A stretch of 64,000 nucleotides of DNA from Aeromicrobium fastidiosum (GCF_017876595.1 NZ_JAGIOG010000001.1:1116001-1180000); one strand, 5' to 3'; shown: positions 26,088-34,601, counted from the stretch's first letter. The notes: generated by a model from the sequence alone, not told the origin. Translations and numbers: made by a program.

Positions 26088-26963
26088 TCAGCCCTCGTTG
26101 AGCGTCGCTCCGATGGTGAAGGGACGGGTGTCGGTGGTGCTGTTCGACTTCTTGACCAGCTTGTAGTTGGCGATGGCGATCTTGTACTTGGCCTTGGCCA
26201 GGGCGCGTGCCTTGACGTAGATGCGCTTGGCGGCGGCCTTCTTGTTCTTGCTGCTGCCGGCCTTGTCGAGGGCCTTGGCGTAGTTCTTCTTGGCGGCGGC
26301 GAGGCGCTTGGTGTACTTGCTCTTGGCGGCCTTCTTCTCGGACTTGGTCTTCCTGTCCGCGACCTTGACCTCGGTGGTGGTGGTCGTCGTCTTGGTCGAG
26401 GCACCCGCAGCGCTGAAGCTCGGCGCTGCGCTGATGTTGAAGCCCTGTCCGACCGAGACCGGCGGGGTCACGAAGACGTCGCCGGACAGCGCGGACGTCG
26501 AAACCGCGGCGGCCGACACGTTGGACGAGGAGACCGGCTGCGTCGGGACGTCGAGGGCGGCGGTGCCCTGCAGGGTGAAACCGGGGACGGTCGAGGCAAC
26601 GGCACCGACGAAGCAGTAGCGCGACGTCTCCGTCACGACGTTGTCCACACGTGCGCCGCCGATGAAGCCGTCTGCGGTGGCATTCGCCTGGGTGGGCTCG
26701 GCGAAGTTGTCCCCGAGGTACTCGCCGGCGTCGCTGTCGATGGCGCAGCTGCGGTTCATCACGACTCGGAGCGCCTTCTGCGCCGCGATCTCCTGTGCTT
26801 CGGTCGGATCGTCCATCCGGAGGGTCGACGCGACGGTGAGCACCTGGTCCTGCGTGATGCCGGTGGGCGTGGCGGCGGTGGCGGGGACGGCGGCGAGTGC
26901 GACCGAGCCGATGGCGAGGGCGGCACCGGCAACTGCGGTGCGGGCGAGACGGGACGTGTACAT
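26088..26963 (-). CDS. Secreted Lys/Ala-rich paralogue, array gene 3
   Basis: A 291-aa member with all hallmarks. Signal peptide 1-31 (ALAAVPATAA); GITQDQVLTVAS at 35-46; Cys73 and Cys117; TADGFIGGARV between the cysteines; FTLQGTAAL; LSGDVFVTPPVSVGQ. The basic hairpin has Y-11-Y, a KAGSSKNKK turn, then Y-11-Y, and is almost identical to that of gene 7, which suggests recent duplication or gene conversion. It ends with RPFTIGATLNEG. AAGGAGCTAC precedes the ATG at 26963. Its own hairpin follows the stop. Confidence 0.85.
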   Translation of the reverse strand: MYTSRLARTAVAGAALAIGSVALAAVPATAATPTGITQDQVLTVASTLRMDDPTEAQEIAAQKALRVVMNRSCAIDSDAGEYLGDNFAEPTQANATADGFIGGARVDNVVTETSRYCFVGAVASTVPGFTLQGTAALDVPTQPVSSSNVSAAAVSTSALSGDVFVTPPVSVGQGFNISAAPSFSAAGASTKTTTTTTEVKVADRKTKSEKKAAKSKYTKRLAAAKKNYAKALDKAGSSKNKKAAAKRIYVKARALAKAKYKIAIANYKLVKKSNSTTDTRPFTIGATLNEG

Positions 26964-27069
26964 GTAGCTCCTTCAAATGGTGACGGGTCGAAGTGACCCA
27001 CCGAGCATCATGACGCTGATCGTGTCCCCGCACTCCCCATTTGTGAAAACGCGAGCCGCCAGCCGAACC

Positions 27070-27855
27070 TCACGCCTGCGGCCAGGCCACGTCGGTCGAG
27101 ATGATCGTGACGCTGCTGGCCGTGGCGGGCGCGCTGCGAGACGCCGGGGGACTGTTGATCCCGACCACCGGGACGTCCGCGATCGCGGCCCGGTAGGTGG
27201 CCTTGGCCCGTGCCCGCCGTGTGTCGTAGGCCTTCTTCGCCGCGATGCGCCGCCGTTTGCTCTTGCCGGCCTTCTTGCGCGCCTTGGCGTACTTCGTCCG
27301 CGCCTTCTTGACGGCGGCGTCGTACGCCGTGCGTGCTGCCTTGAGCTCGGCGGTGGTGCGCGGCCGGGCCGTCGGGGCAGGGGCCACGGGTGCGGGCGCG
27401 GCGGCCTCTGCAGCCGAACCCGACGTGAGCCCGACCTCCAGCACCCCGGTCTCGGAGACGTCGACCGGTGCCGTCACGTGCACGTCGCCCGACAGTGAGG
27501 ACGAGTGCAGCGTCCTGCCACCGTCCGCGGCATCCATCGGCAGGCCCCTGACCAGCACCGATCCGTCCAGAGTGGCGTCGTCGTCCGCGGGAGCCAGCGC
27601 GACGGTGGCGAGCGACCGCGTCTGGACGGTGTCGGTGCGGGTGAGCGTGGCGTCGATCAGCACGCCGATGACGTCAACGTCGTCCGACGTGGGATAGGCG
27701 GTGTAGTCGACGAGGTCGGTACCGACCGGGACGGACCCGGCGATGATGGCGCGCACCGCCCGATCGGTCGCAGCTTCGTCGGCAGTGGCCGGGTCGCCGG
27801 CGCGCAGTCCTGTCGCGGCGGCGAGCACCATCTCGCGGGTGACAGCGGCGGTCAC
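27070..27855 (-). CDS. Signal-less, cysteine-less paralogue, array gene 4
   Basis: A 261-aa array member without any signal peptide: the protein starts directly at TAAVTREMVLAAA, the point where mature relatives begin. It contains no cysteine. The two conserved positions are serines (Ser41 in IIAGSVPVG, Ser81 in QTRSLATVAL). LSGDVHVTAPV and the basic hairpin (AYDAAVKKARTKYAKARKKA) are kept, and a Pro/Ala linker lies at about 150-170. GTG at 27855 overlaps the stop of gene 5 as GTGA, so it is translated by coupling. It is probably cytoplasmic, or rides out with gene 5 product; both are inference. Confidence 0.8.
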   Translation of the reverse strand: MTAAVTREMVLAAATGLRAGDPATADEAATDRAVRAIIAGSVPVGTDLVDYTAYPTSDDVDVIGVLIDATLTRTDTVQTRSLATVALAPADDDATLDGSVLVRGLPMDAADGGRTLHSSSLSGDVHVTAPVDVSETGVLEVGLTSGSAAEAAAPAPVAPAPTARPRTTAELKAARTAYDAAVKKARTKYAKARKKAGKSKRRRIAAKKAYDTRRARAKATYRAAIADVPVVGINSPPASRSAPATASSVTIISTDVAWPQA

Positions 27856-28526
27856 GACAGGCCTGCGGTCGGCTCGACGGCCAGCGTGACGTCGAGGCGG
27901 TAGGGCCGGACGGTCGTGACCCGGCGGGGTGCCTTCGCGGCGAGGTACTTCTTCGTGGCGGCGGCCAGCTTCTTCTTCAAGATCTTCTTCGCCTTGGTCG
28001 TGCGCCCTGCCGCGGCGTACGCCTTCTTGGCCTTCTTGACGGCCTTGGCGCGTGCCTTGGTCGCCTTCTTCTTGGCGGCTTTCGACGCGGGGGTGACGGT
28101 CGTGGTCGTCTGCCTGCCGGACGCGACGAGGACGGCGGTGGTGCTGACCGCGCGGTCGCTCAGCACGGCGCTGGTCGGTCCGCTCGATCCCACGACAGCA
28201 CCTGCGGTGCTCACACCTCCGACGTTCAGCGTGTAGCTGCCGTCGAGAGTGGCATCGTCATCGGTCGAGATGATCGCGAACGTGCAGAGACGATCGGGCT
28301 CCTGGCCGGCCCCGTCGACCTCGTACGTGTAGACGCCGACCTCGGCGCGGTCGTCGTCCTCGGCGGAGTCCATGTCGACGAACCCGGCACCCGCCGGGCA
28401 CAGTCGCGCGGCGATGGCGTCCTCGTCGATGTCGTCCGCAGACGCTCTGATCGGCGTCGCGGCGACGGCGAACGTCATCCCGAGCGCGGCGAGGACGAGC
28501 GTGTGACGTCGGGTCGAACGGTTCAT
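27852..28526 (-). CDS. Short secreted Lys/Ala-rich paralogue, array gene 5
   Basis: A 224-aa member and the shortest. Signal peptide about 1-30 (AVAATPIRASA). The GVTR motif is absent; instead it starts DDIDEDAIAARLCPAG, giving the first cysteine, and the second is in PDRLCTFAIIS. DDDATLDGSY is shared with gene 4 (DDDATLDGSV), so the two are sister genes. The basic region is compact (KKATKARAKAVKKAKKAY ... KKLAAATKKY) with a weaker hairpin pattern. GGGAGAAG precedes the ATG at 28526. Its stop overlaps the start of gene 4 by four bases. Confidence 0.82.
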   Translation of the reverse strand: MNRSTRRHTLVLAALGMTFAVAATPIRASADDIDEDAIAARLCPAGAGFVDMDSAEDDDRAEVGVYTYEVDGAGQEPDRLCTFAIISTDDDATLDGSYTLNVGGVSTAGAVVGSSGPTSAVLSDRAVSTTAVLVASGRQTTTTVTPASKAAKKKATKARAKAVKKAKKAYAAAGRTTKAKKILKKKLAAATKKYLAAKAPRRVTTVRPYRLDVTLAVEPTAGLS

Positions 28527-28683
28527 TCTTCTCCCACGGAATGGCCACGAGTGGCTGTGTGGCCACGACTCCCGTCGTCGTCCGGATCGATCTCCCGTTC
28601 GGCCCGGACGCGTGGCCGATTCCCATCATGCCGCCCTGGGCGGTCGGCGTGACGGTTTCGCAGGAAGTTGCTCCGAACGCAGC

Positions 28684-28719
28684 GATCCCGCCCGGACGCG
28701 TGGGGCGTCGGGCGGGATC
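28684..28719 (-). terminator. Array terminator after gene 6
   Basis: GATCCCGCCCGGACGC (28684-28699) pairs with GCGTCGGGCGGGATC (28705-28719) with one bulged G. It lies 19 bp after the gene 6 stop. Confidence 0.85.
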
Positions 28720-28738
28720 GTGGGCGGTCGTCTGCAGG

Positions 28739-29590
28739 TCAGAGCAGCTCGAGGGACAGCGCGAACGGCCGCGAGTCGGTGCTGGTCGTGGCCTTCTTGA
28801 CGATGCGGTAGCCGGCGATCGCGTACGAGTACTTGGCCTTCGCGGTGGCCCGCTTGGCTACGTAGGCCTTCTTGGCAGCGGCCTTCTTGCTCTTGCTGCT
28901 CTTGGCCTTGGCGAGGGCCTTCTTGTACGACTTCTTGGCAGCCTTGATCCGCTTGTCGTACTTCTTCTTGGCAGCCTTCTTCTCGGACGTGGTCTTCTTG
29001 TCCTTGACCTTCACAGCCGGGACGTTGGTCGTCTTCGTGATGGCACCCGTTGCGCTGAAGGCTGGGAACCCACCGGTGAACGTCGCAGGAGGCACGACCG
29101 TGATGGGCGCGGAAACTGTCACGTCCCCCGTCAGGGGTGTGGTGACAGAGACGGTCTTGTTGCCGGGATCAGTCTGGACGCTGACGGTCGAGGTTCCGCT
29201 CAGGGTGAAGTCGGGAAGCGTGGACGCGACGACCGCCACGACGCAGTCGCGCTGCGACTCGTCGACGATGTTGAAGATCTGGCCATAGGCCACGAGGCCG
29301 TCGGCGCTTCCTCCGGCCTTCGCCGGGATTGCCTCCACCGTGGTGTCGAGCAGCTCGCCGCCGTCGATGTCGACCGCACATCCGCGGTGCAGAATGCTGC
29401 GCACCGCCTTGATCGCCGGGCCCCCCGGGTTGTCAGGGTTGGCCCGGTAACCCGCGGCAGCCGTCAGGACGGACTCGCGGGTGATGCCGGACGGGGTCGC
29501 GGCGGTGGCGGTGGTCGCGGTCAGAGCGGTCGCGCTGACGGCCAGTGCTGCCGACGCGATCACCGCCCTCGACAAGTTCAGGGTGCGCAT
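28739..29590 (-). CDS. Secreted Lys/Ala-rich paralogue, array gene 6
   Basis: A 283-aa member. Signal peptide 1-31 (TALTATTATAA); GITRESVLTAAAG; Cys71 (LHRGCAVDIDGG) and Cys116 (SQRDCVVAVVAS) with SADGLVAYGQI between; FTLSGTSTV; LTGDVTVSAPITV. The basic tail is KKKYDKRIKAAKKSYKKALA, a KSSKSKK turn, then AYVAKRATAKAKYSYAIAGY, with aromatics 11 apart in each arm. It ends RPFALSLELL. GAGGAG lies just before the ATG at 29590. The upstream DNA contains CTCAAACCACGG, loosely like the region ahead of genes 1 and 13. Confidence 0.85.
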   Translation of the reverse strand: MRTLNLSRAVIASAALAVSATALTATTATAATPSGITRESVLTAAAGYRANPDNPGGPAIKAVRSILHRGCAVDIDGGELLDTTVEAIPAKAGGSADGLVAYGQIFNIVDESQRDCVVAVVASTLPDFTLSGTSTVSVQTDPGNKTVSVTTPLTGDVTVSAPITVVPPATFTGGFPAFSATGAITKTTNVPAVKVKDKKTTSEKKAAKKKYDKRIKAAKKSYKKALAKAKSSKSKKAAAKKAYVAKRATAKAKYSYAIAGYRIVKKATTSTDSRPFALSLELL

Positions 29591-29703
29591 CAGATCTCCT
29601 CAGCGGATGTAGTGCGGCCGGGAGGCCGACACTCGATGGTGGCACCAGATGGGCGACATCGACCGTGGTTTGAGCAAAATCTCGATCACGCACCGCGTAA
29701 CGG

Positions 29704-29743
29704 AGCGATCCCGCCCCGAGCTTGTTCTCGGAGCGGGATCGCT
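29704..29743 (-). terminator. Array terminator after gene 7
   Basis: AGCGATCCCGCCCCGAG (29704-29720) pairs with CTCGGAGCGGGATCGCT (29727-29743) at 16 of 17 positions with a 6-nt loop. It lies 19 bp after the gene 7 stop. Confidence 0.88.
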
Positions 29744-29762
29744 GGAGCCGTGGGTCGATTGC

Positions 29763-30629
29763 TTAGTAGTAGCTGTACCCGGCAGTAACGGAGAAGGGCT
29801 TGTTGTCCGTCGTCGTGACCGTCCTGGTGACGACCTTGAAGCCGGAGATCGAGCTCTTGTACTTGGCCTTGGCCAGGGCGCGGGCCTTGGCGTAGACCCG
29901 CTTGGCGGCTGCCTTCTTGTTCTTGCTGCTGCCGGCCTTGTCGAGGGCCTTGGCGTAGTTCTTCTTGGCCTGGGCGAGGCGCTTGACGTACTTCTTCTTG
30001 GCGGCCTTCTTCTGCTTGGTCGTCTTCTTGTCCTTGACCTTCGTGGAAGTCTTCGTGGTGGTGGTCTTGGCGGCATTGCCGGTCGCGGTGAAAGTGGTGC
30101 CGACCGAGAAGGTGGTGCCGCCGTTGATCGGCGCGGTCACGGCCACCTGGCCGGACAGTGGTGCGGTGAACGTCAGAGGGGTTCCGCTACCGGGAATCTC
30201 GGGCGTGGGCGTGTCCGTCATCCGGCCTGTGATGGTGCTTCCGCCCGTCAGCGCGTAGGTCGGATCGACGACTGCCACCGCGCCGAAGTCGCAGTACCGA
30301 GGTACGCCGGCGGTGACGATGGTGACACTGGCGAGGAATCCGTCTGCGTCGTCACCAGCGGCGGTGGCATAGGCGCGGGGATTCACGATCTGGTCGCCCG
30401 CGGCAACGCTGCATGTGGGGGTAGCGATAGTGCGCAAGGTCTCGATGGTCGCGTCGGTGAGATCGTTGCCGGCTCCCGTGGCTCGGATGCTGGCAGCCGC
30501 TGCCAGCACCTGGTCTCGGGTCACGCCCGACGGCGTGACGGCTGAAGCGGGGACGGCCGCGAGGGCGACGGAGCCGACGGCGAGCGACGCGACAGCGACG
30601 ACCGATCGGGTCAGGAGAGAAGAACGCAT
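29763..30629 (-). CDS. Secreted Lys/Ala-rich paralogue, array gene 7
   Basis: A 288-aa member. The ATG at 30629 (MRSSLLTRSV) follows CCAAGGAGCATC, identical to the site before gene 9; a longer frame to 30722 has no support. Signal peptide ends near VPASAV; GVTRDQVLAAAAS; cysteines in ATPTCSVAAG and VPRYCDFGAV with DADGFLASVTI between; YALTGGSTI; LSGQVAVTAPING. The basic hairpin (KKNYAKALDKAGSSKNKK) nearly matches gene 3. It ends KPFSVTAGYSYY. CATGATCATG lies about 45 nt upstream of the ATG. Confidence 0.85.
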   Translation of the reverse strand: MRSSLLTRSVVAVASLAVGSVALAAVPASAVTPSGVTRDQVLAAAASIRATGAGNDLTDATIETLRTIATPTCSVAAGDQIVNPRAYATAAGDDADGFLASVTIVTAGVPRYCDFGAVAVVDPTYALTGGSTITGRMTDTPTPEIPGSGTPLTFTAPLSGQVAVTAPINGGTTFSVGTTFTATGNAAKTTTTKTSTKVKDKKTTKQKKAAKKKYVKRLAQAKKNYAKALDKAGSSKNKKAAAKRVYAKARALAKAKYKSSISGFKVVTRTVTTTDNKPFSVTAGYSYY

Positions 30630-30767
30630 GATGCTCCTTGGGAGTGAAGGCAGGGCCTTCTGACCCCGTTCATGATCATGCGGCCCCCAAAGCCGTCGCG
30701 CTGCGTGAGCGGCGGAAACCATCCCGATTGACCAGGGCAGGTGGTCACCATGGGTCCGGGAAGCAGC

Positions 30768-30803
30768 GATCCCGCCCGGAGCCGGGAGGCTCCGAGCGGG
30801 ATC
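30768..30803 (-). terminator. Array terminator after gene 8
   Basis: GATCCCGCCCGGAGC (30768-30782) pairs with GCTCCGAGCGGGATC (30789-30803) at 14 of 15 positions with a 6-nt loop, 14 bp after the gene 8 stop. Confidence 0.88.
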
Positions 30804-30817
30804 AGAGCACGCGTGGT

Positions 30818-31663
30818 TCAGCGGCTAAGGCCTCCGGTCGTGAAGGTGAACGGCGCCTTGGTCGTCGTGGCGTTCTCGGAGACGACGATCGTGAGGGTGC
30901 CGGCAGTGGCCGCGCGGTAGGCGGCCTTCGCCGACTTCTTCTTGGCGACGTACGCCCTCTTGGCGGCGGACTTCTTGCTGGTGCTCGAGCCGGCCTTGTC
31001 CTTGGCCTTCGAGTACGCCTTCTTGGCCGACGCGACCCGGCGGTCGTAGACCTTCCGGGCGGCCTTCTTCTGCGCGGTCGTCTTGGGTGTCACGACGCGG
31101 GACGACGTTCCGGTCGTCGCCGCCTTCGTGATGACGTCGCCCGATGCGGTCGCCACGGACCCGGGACCGTACTCGACGCTGTCGAGGCGCGGCGTCACGT
31201 ACACCTCACCGGACAGCGGGTAGCTCGCAGAGGCAGCGGCGCTCCGCAGGTCCTCCTCTTCGTCCGGTGCGGCGATCGTCGCGGTGCCCGACATCGTCGT
31301 GAGCGCCTTGGTGACGGCGAAGGCCGCGAAGGTGCAGTACTGGGGAGGAGCCTCGCTCTCCTCGCTCCAGCCCGAGGAGGCGTAGATCAGCACGCCGTCG
31401 ACACCGTCCGGCTGGGACGTCGTCTCGACGTCCACGTAGCCGTCGTCCGCACTGAAGCCGCAGACGCTGGCCACGAGCTTCGCCGCGTCAGGGTTGCTCT
31501 CGGAGCCGAAGAAGACGCGGCTGGCGTCAGCGGCACCGAGGACCGTCTCGCGAGTGATGCCCGCCGGTGTGTCGGCGACGGCCGGTGATCCGGCCAGGGT
31601 GACAGATCCGATGGCGATCGTCGCGAGAGCGACGGCCCCGCGGGTCAAGAGGGAGGTGCGCAT
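30818..31663 (-). CDS. Secreted Lys/Ala-rich paralogue, array gene 8
   Basis: A 281-aa member. The ATG at 31663 (MRTSLLTRGA) is chosen by homology to its neighbours over a frame to 31735. Signal peptide about 1-31 (TLAGSPAVAD); GITRETVLGAADA; cysteines in VASVCGFSADDG and PPQYCTFAAFA with GVDGVLIYAS between; LTTMSGTATI; LSGEVYVTPRL. The mid-region is acidic (APDEEEDLR). Its tail (RVVTPKTTAQKKAARKVYDR) is closest to gene 10, as is the ending LTIVVSENATTTKAPF. Gene 9 ends 68 bp upstream with no hairpin between, so genes 9 and 8 are probably one transcript. Confidence 0.84.
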   Translation of the reverse strand: MRTSLLTRGAVALATIAIGSVTLAGSPAVADTPAGITRETVLGAADASRVFFGSESNPDAAKLVASVCGFSADDGYVDVETTSQPDGVDGVLIYASSGWSEESEAPPQYCTFAAFAVTKALTTMSGTATIAAPDEEEDLRSAAASASYPLSGEVYVTPRLDSVEYGPGSVATASGDVITKAATTGTSSRVVTPKTTAQKKAARKVYDRRVASAKKAYSKAKDKAGSSTSKKSAAKRAYVAKKKSAKAAYRAATAGTLTIVVSENATTTKAPFTFTTGGLSR

Positions 31664-31731
31664 GGTGGTCCTTCTGGAGCGTGAGGTGGGAGTGTGGTTG
31701 ATCGACCGAAGACTGGTCTGGCTGCGGTACG

Positions 31732-32634
31732 TCACGAGAACAGGAAGTTGTCGGTGGAAGCCGAGAACCGGCGTCCATCGGTCTGTGTCGACCGGATCTT
31801 GACGAGCTTGTAGCCCGCGATGGAGTAGGCGTAGGTCGACCTGACGGCCGCCCGGCGGGAGACGTAGGCCGTCCGCGCGGCGGTCCTCTCAGCAGCGTTG
31901 CGGCCGGCCCGCTTCAGAGCTTTCGCGTACGTCTTCTTCGCTGCGGCGATGCGGCGCTCGTACTTCTTCTTGGCAGCCTTCTTGACCGCCTTGCTCTTCT
32001 TGTCAGCGACCTTGGTCGTGGTGAACGCGTTGCCAACGGGGCTTTTGACCAGACCGTCGGCCTGGAGGCCCGCGAAGGCGATCTCGCCCTTCGCCTGGAC
32101 GCGCGGAGAGGCGAAGACGTCACCGGAGAGCTCGAACACCTTGGTCGAGCTGGACCCGGAACCGAATCCGATGCCTCCGTTCTCCAGCACGATCGAGAGG
32201 GTCCGAACGGTGACGCTGCCGGTGAAGGTGGTGACGTTGCCGACCGGAGCGACCGCCACGAACGAACAGGTCTCGACCGACTCGAGGTCGGAGGGGCTCA
32301 AGCTGGTGGCGATGACCGCTGTCACGGCCACCCCGTCCACACCGTCCGGGACGTCCACGGCGCTTCCGAAGGACTGCACCGGCTTCCCGCTGCTGAGGTC
32401 GCACGTGCGCGAGACTAGGGCGTTGAGTGCCGCTTGGGTTGCAGGTGAACCTCCCGACTCAGGGTTCTGGGAGGACCCGGCTTCGGCGCGGACCACCGAG
32501 GCGGCGGCAAGCACCATGTCGCGGGTGATGCCGGTGGACGTGGCGGCGTTGGCGGGGACGGCGGCCAGGGCGACCGAGCCGATGGCCAGTGCCGCTGCTG
32601 CGACCACCGACCGGGACAGGAGGGACGAACGCAT
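31732..32634 (-). CDS. Secreted Lys/Ala-rich paralogue, array gene 9
   Basis: A 300-aa member. The ATG at 32634 (MRSSLLSRSV) follows CCAAGGAGCATC. Signal peptide ends VPANAA; GITRDMVLAAASV; cysteines in VSRTCDLSSGK and VETCSFVAVAP with GVDGVAVTAVI between; TTFTGSVTV; LSGDVFASPRV. A Gly/Ser-rich loop (GGIGFGSGSSST) near residue 165 is specific to this copy. The hairpin turn is KRAGRNAAER rather than KAGSSK. GATCATCC lies about 45 nt upstream. It is the first gene of a likely two-gene unit with gene 8. Confidence 0.84.
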   Translation of the reverse strand: MRSSLLSRSVVAAAALAIGSVALAAVPANAATSTGITRDMVLAAASVVRAEAGSSQNPESGGSPATQAALNALVSRTCDLSSGKPVQSFGSAVDVPDGVDGVAVTAVIATSLSPSDLESVETCSFVAVAPVGNVTTFTGSVTVRTLSIVLENGGIGFGSGSSSTKVFELSGDVFASPRVQAKGEIAFAGLQADGLVKSPVGNAFTTTKVADKKSKAVKKAAKKKYERRIAAAKKTYAKALKRAGRNAAERTAARTAYVSRRAAVRSTYAYSIAGYKLVKIRSTQTDGRRFSASTDNFLFS

Positions 32635-32769
32635 GATGCTCCTTGGGAGTGAGGTGGACCACATGATCCACCGCCGATCATCCGTCGGAAGGCGTCGTCG
32701 TGCCCGTGGAGCACCACAAGATGATCCGGAGGGACCAGGAGAAATGGTCCTCATGGGTCCGGAAGCACC

Positions 32770-32805
32770 GATCCCGCCCGATGCCAGAGGCTCCGAGCGG
32801 GGATC
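32770..32805 (-). terminator. Degenerate array terminator after gene 10
   Basis: GATCCCGC (32770-32777) and GCGGGGATC (32797-32805) keep the cassette core with one extra G. The inner stem is less regular than in the other copies. It lies 23 bp after the gene 10 stop. Confidence 0.7.
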
Positions 32806-32828
32806 GATGGACTTCGTCTACGTGCGGA

Positions 32829-33668
32829 TCAGCACTTGGCCAACCTGTCACACCGCGAGAAGTCGGTGGTCAGGGTGAAGGGGGTGGCCACCGTCGTCGG
32901 CTTCGAGGTGACCACGATCGTCAGCGTCCCGGCCTTCGAGGCGCGGTAGGCAGCCAGCGCGGCAGCCTTCTTGGCCCGGTAGGTCTTCTTGGCCGCAGCC
33001 TTCTTGCTCGAGCTCGATCCGGCCTTGACCACGGCCTTCGTGTAGGCCTTCTTCGCCGAGGCGAGCCGGTGGTCGTAGACCTTGCGGGCCGCAGCCTTCT
33101 GCTGGGACGTCTTGGGGGTGACCACGCGGTTGGACTCCGACGTCGTCGATGTCGTGGTGATCGCGTTGCCGGCGGCGGCGATGTTGACGTCGTAGTAGTC
33201 GCTGTCGTCGACGGGAGTCGTCACGAAGACGTCGCCGGACAGGGCTGACGTCTGGATCGTCGTCGGCTCCTCGACGCTGATCCGCTGCTCGACGGGGTAG
33301 CGGATGCCGGTCAGCGTGGCGGTTCCGCTGAGGGTCGTGAAGCTCTCCGTGGCCGCGAAGGCCGCGAACGTGCAGGTCTTGTCGTTCACGATCGCGTGGA
33401 CCAGCAGACCGTCTGCTGCGTTTCGCTCATCCAGCGGGTCGACGTAGTAGTCGAGGCCGTCGTTCTCGGTGACACCGCACACGACGTCGACGAGCGTCCG
33501 CGCCTCGTCGCTGATGGACGAGTAGCGGGCCTGCTCCGCAGCACTCAGCACGAGGTCACGATTGACCCCGGCGGGGGCGGCTGCGGCGGGCGTGGCGGCG
33601 AGCGCGACGGACGCGATCGCCAGCGAGGCGAGTGAGATGACCGAACGGGTCAGGATGGATGTGTTCAT
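32829..33668 (-). CDS. Secreted Lys/Ala-rich paralogue, array gene 10, with extra C-terminal cysteines
   Basis: A 279-aa member. Signal peptide about 1-30 (ALAATPAAAA); GVNRDLVLSAAEQ; cysteines in VDVVCGVTENDG and DKTCTFAAFAA with AADGLLVHAIV between; FTTLSGTATL; LSGDVFVTTPVDDS. Tail RKVYDHRLASAKKAYTKAVV, turn KAGSSSSKK, then KTYRAKKAAALAAY, aromatics 11 apart. Unlike every other copy it ends CDRLAKC, adding two cysteines. GGAGAACCCCTATG lies at the start (33668). Gene 11 ends 51 bp upstream without a hairpin, so genes 11 and 10 are probably co-transcribed. Confidence 0.85.
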   Translation of the reverse strand: MNTSILTRSVISLASLAIASVALAATPAAAAPAGVNRDLVLSAAEQARYSSISDEARTLVDVVCGVTENDGLDYYVDPLDERNAADGLLVHAIVNDKTCTFAAFAATESFTTLSGTATLTGIRYPVEQRISVEEPTTIQTSALSGDVFVTTPVDDSDYYDVNIAAAGNAITTTSTTSESNRVVTPKTSQQKAAARKVYDHRLASAKKAYTKAVVKAGSSSSKKAAAKKTYRAKKAAALAAYRASKAGTLTIVVTSKPTTVATPFTLTTDFSRCDRLAKC

Positions 33669-33719
33669 AGGGGTTCTCCGAGGTGAAAGGGGTGGGGCGA
33701 GTAGATGGCTTGGCGGCCG

Positions 33720-34601
33720 TCAGTCGTACTGGACCTCGGCCCCGATCGAGAACGGACGGTCGATGGTCTGCGTGGTGCGCGTCTTGGTGAGCTTGTAGTC
33801 GGCGATCGCGTAGGCGTACCGGCTACCGGCGGCGGCGCGGCGCGCCGAGTAGGCGCTCCTGGCGGCGGCCTTGGCGGAGGCGTTGCCGCCGGCCTGCTTG
33901 ACGGCCTTGGCGTACGCCTTCTTGGCGGCCTTCAGCCGCTGGACGTACTTCTTCTTGGCGAACCGCTTGGAAGCCTTGGACTTGGTGTCGGCGACCTTGT
34001 CGATCGTGAGGACCTTGTCGCTGCGCGTCGTGTTGCCAGTGGCAGTGAACGAGGCGTTGTAGATCTGGCGCGACGCGTCGGCGACGGGGAGCGCCGCACT
34101 GACGAACACGTCACCGGACAGGTCCGCGTTGAGGGTCGTGGTGACTTCGTTGGGGACCCCGCGCAGGGTGGGGACGTCTGCATCCGACGTGCCGGTCAGG
34201 GTCAACTTGCCTGAGAGCGTCAGCGACGGATCGGCGGAGGCGATGGCGGCGACGACGCACTGGCGGGACGGAGCGCGCTCGGAGTCGCCTGCGCTGATGA
34301 AGGCCTGGATGATGACGCCGTCGGCGTTCTTGCCTGCGGAGGCCGAGCGGAAGCCGACGTCGACCTGGTCGTCCGCGGCGATCTTGCAGGTGGGCGCGGC
34401 GATAGCCCGCATCTGCTCGGAGGCGGCCAGATAGTCCTCGTACGAGTTGATCGAGCGGCCGGCATCGGCGGCGCTCAGCACCTGCTGGCGGGTGATGCCC
34501 GACGGGGTGGCGGCGGTGGCCGGTGCGGCCACGAGGGCGACCGAGCCGATGGCCAGCGTCGCGACCGCGATCACCGATCGCGACAGGATGGACGTGCGCA
34601 T
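33720..34601 (-). CDS. Secreted Lys/Ala-rich paralogue, array gene 11
   Basis: A 293-aa member. The ATG at 34601 (MRTSILSRSV) follows GGAGGAACTTC. Signal peptide ends APATAA; GITRQQVLSAADA; cysteines in IAAPTCKIAADD and PSRQCVVAAIAS with NADGVIIQAFI between; LTLSGKLTL; LSGDVFVSAALPV. The basic hairpin is KKKYVQRLKAAKKAYAKAVK, turn QAGGNAS, then SAYSARRAAAGSRYAYAIADY. It ends RPFSIGAEVQYD. GGATGATC lies about 45 nt upstream. It is the first gene of a likely two-gene unit with gene 10. Confidence 0.85.
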   Translation of the reverse strand: MRTSILSRSVIAVATLAIGSVALVAAPATAATPSGITRQQVLSAADAGRSINSYEDYLAASEQMRAIAAPTCKIAADDQVDVGFRSASAGKNADGVIIQAFISAGDSERAPSRQCVVAAIASADPSLTLSGKLTLTGTSDADVPTLRGVPNEVTTTLNADLSGDVFVSAALPVADASRQIYNASFTATGNTTRSDKVLTIDKVADTKSKASKRFAKKKYVQRLKAAKKAYAKAVKQAGGNASAKAAARSAYSARRAAAGSRYAYAIADYKLTKTRTTQTIDRPFSIGAEVQYD

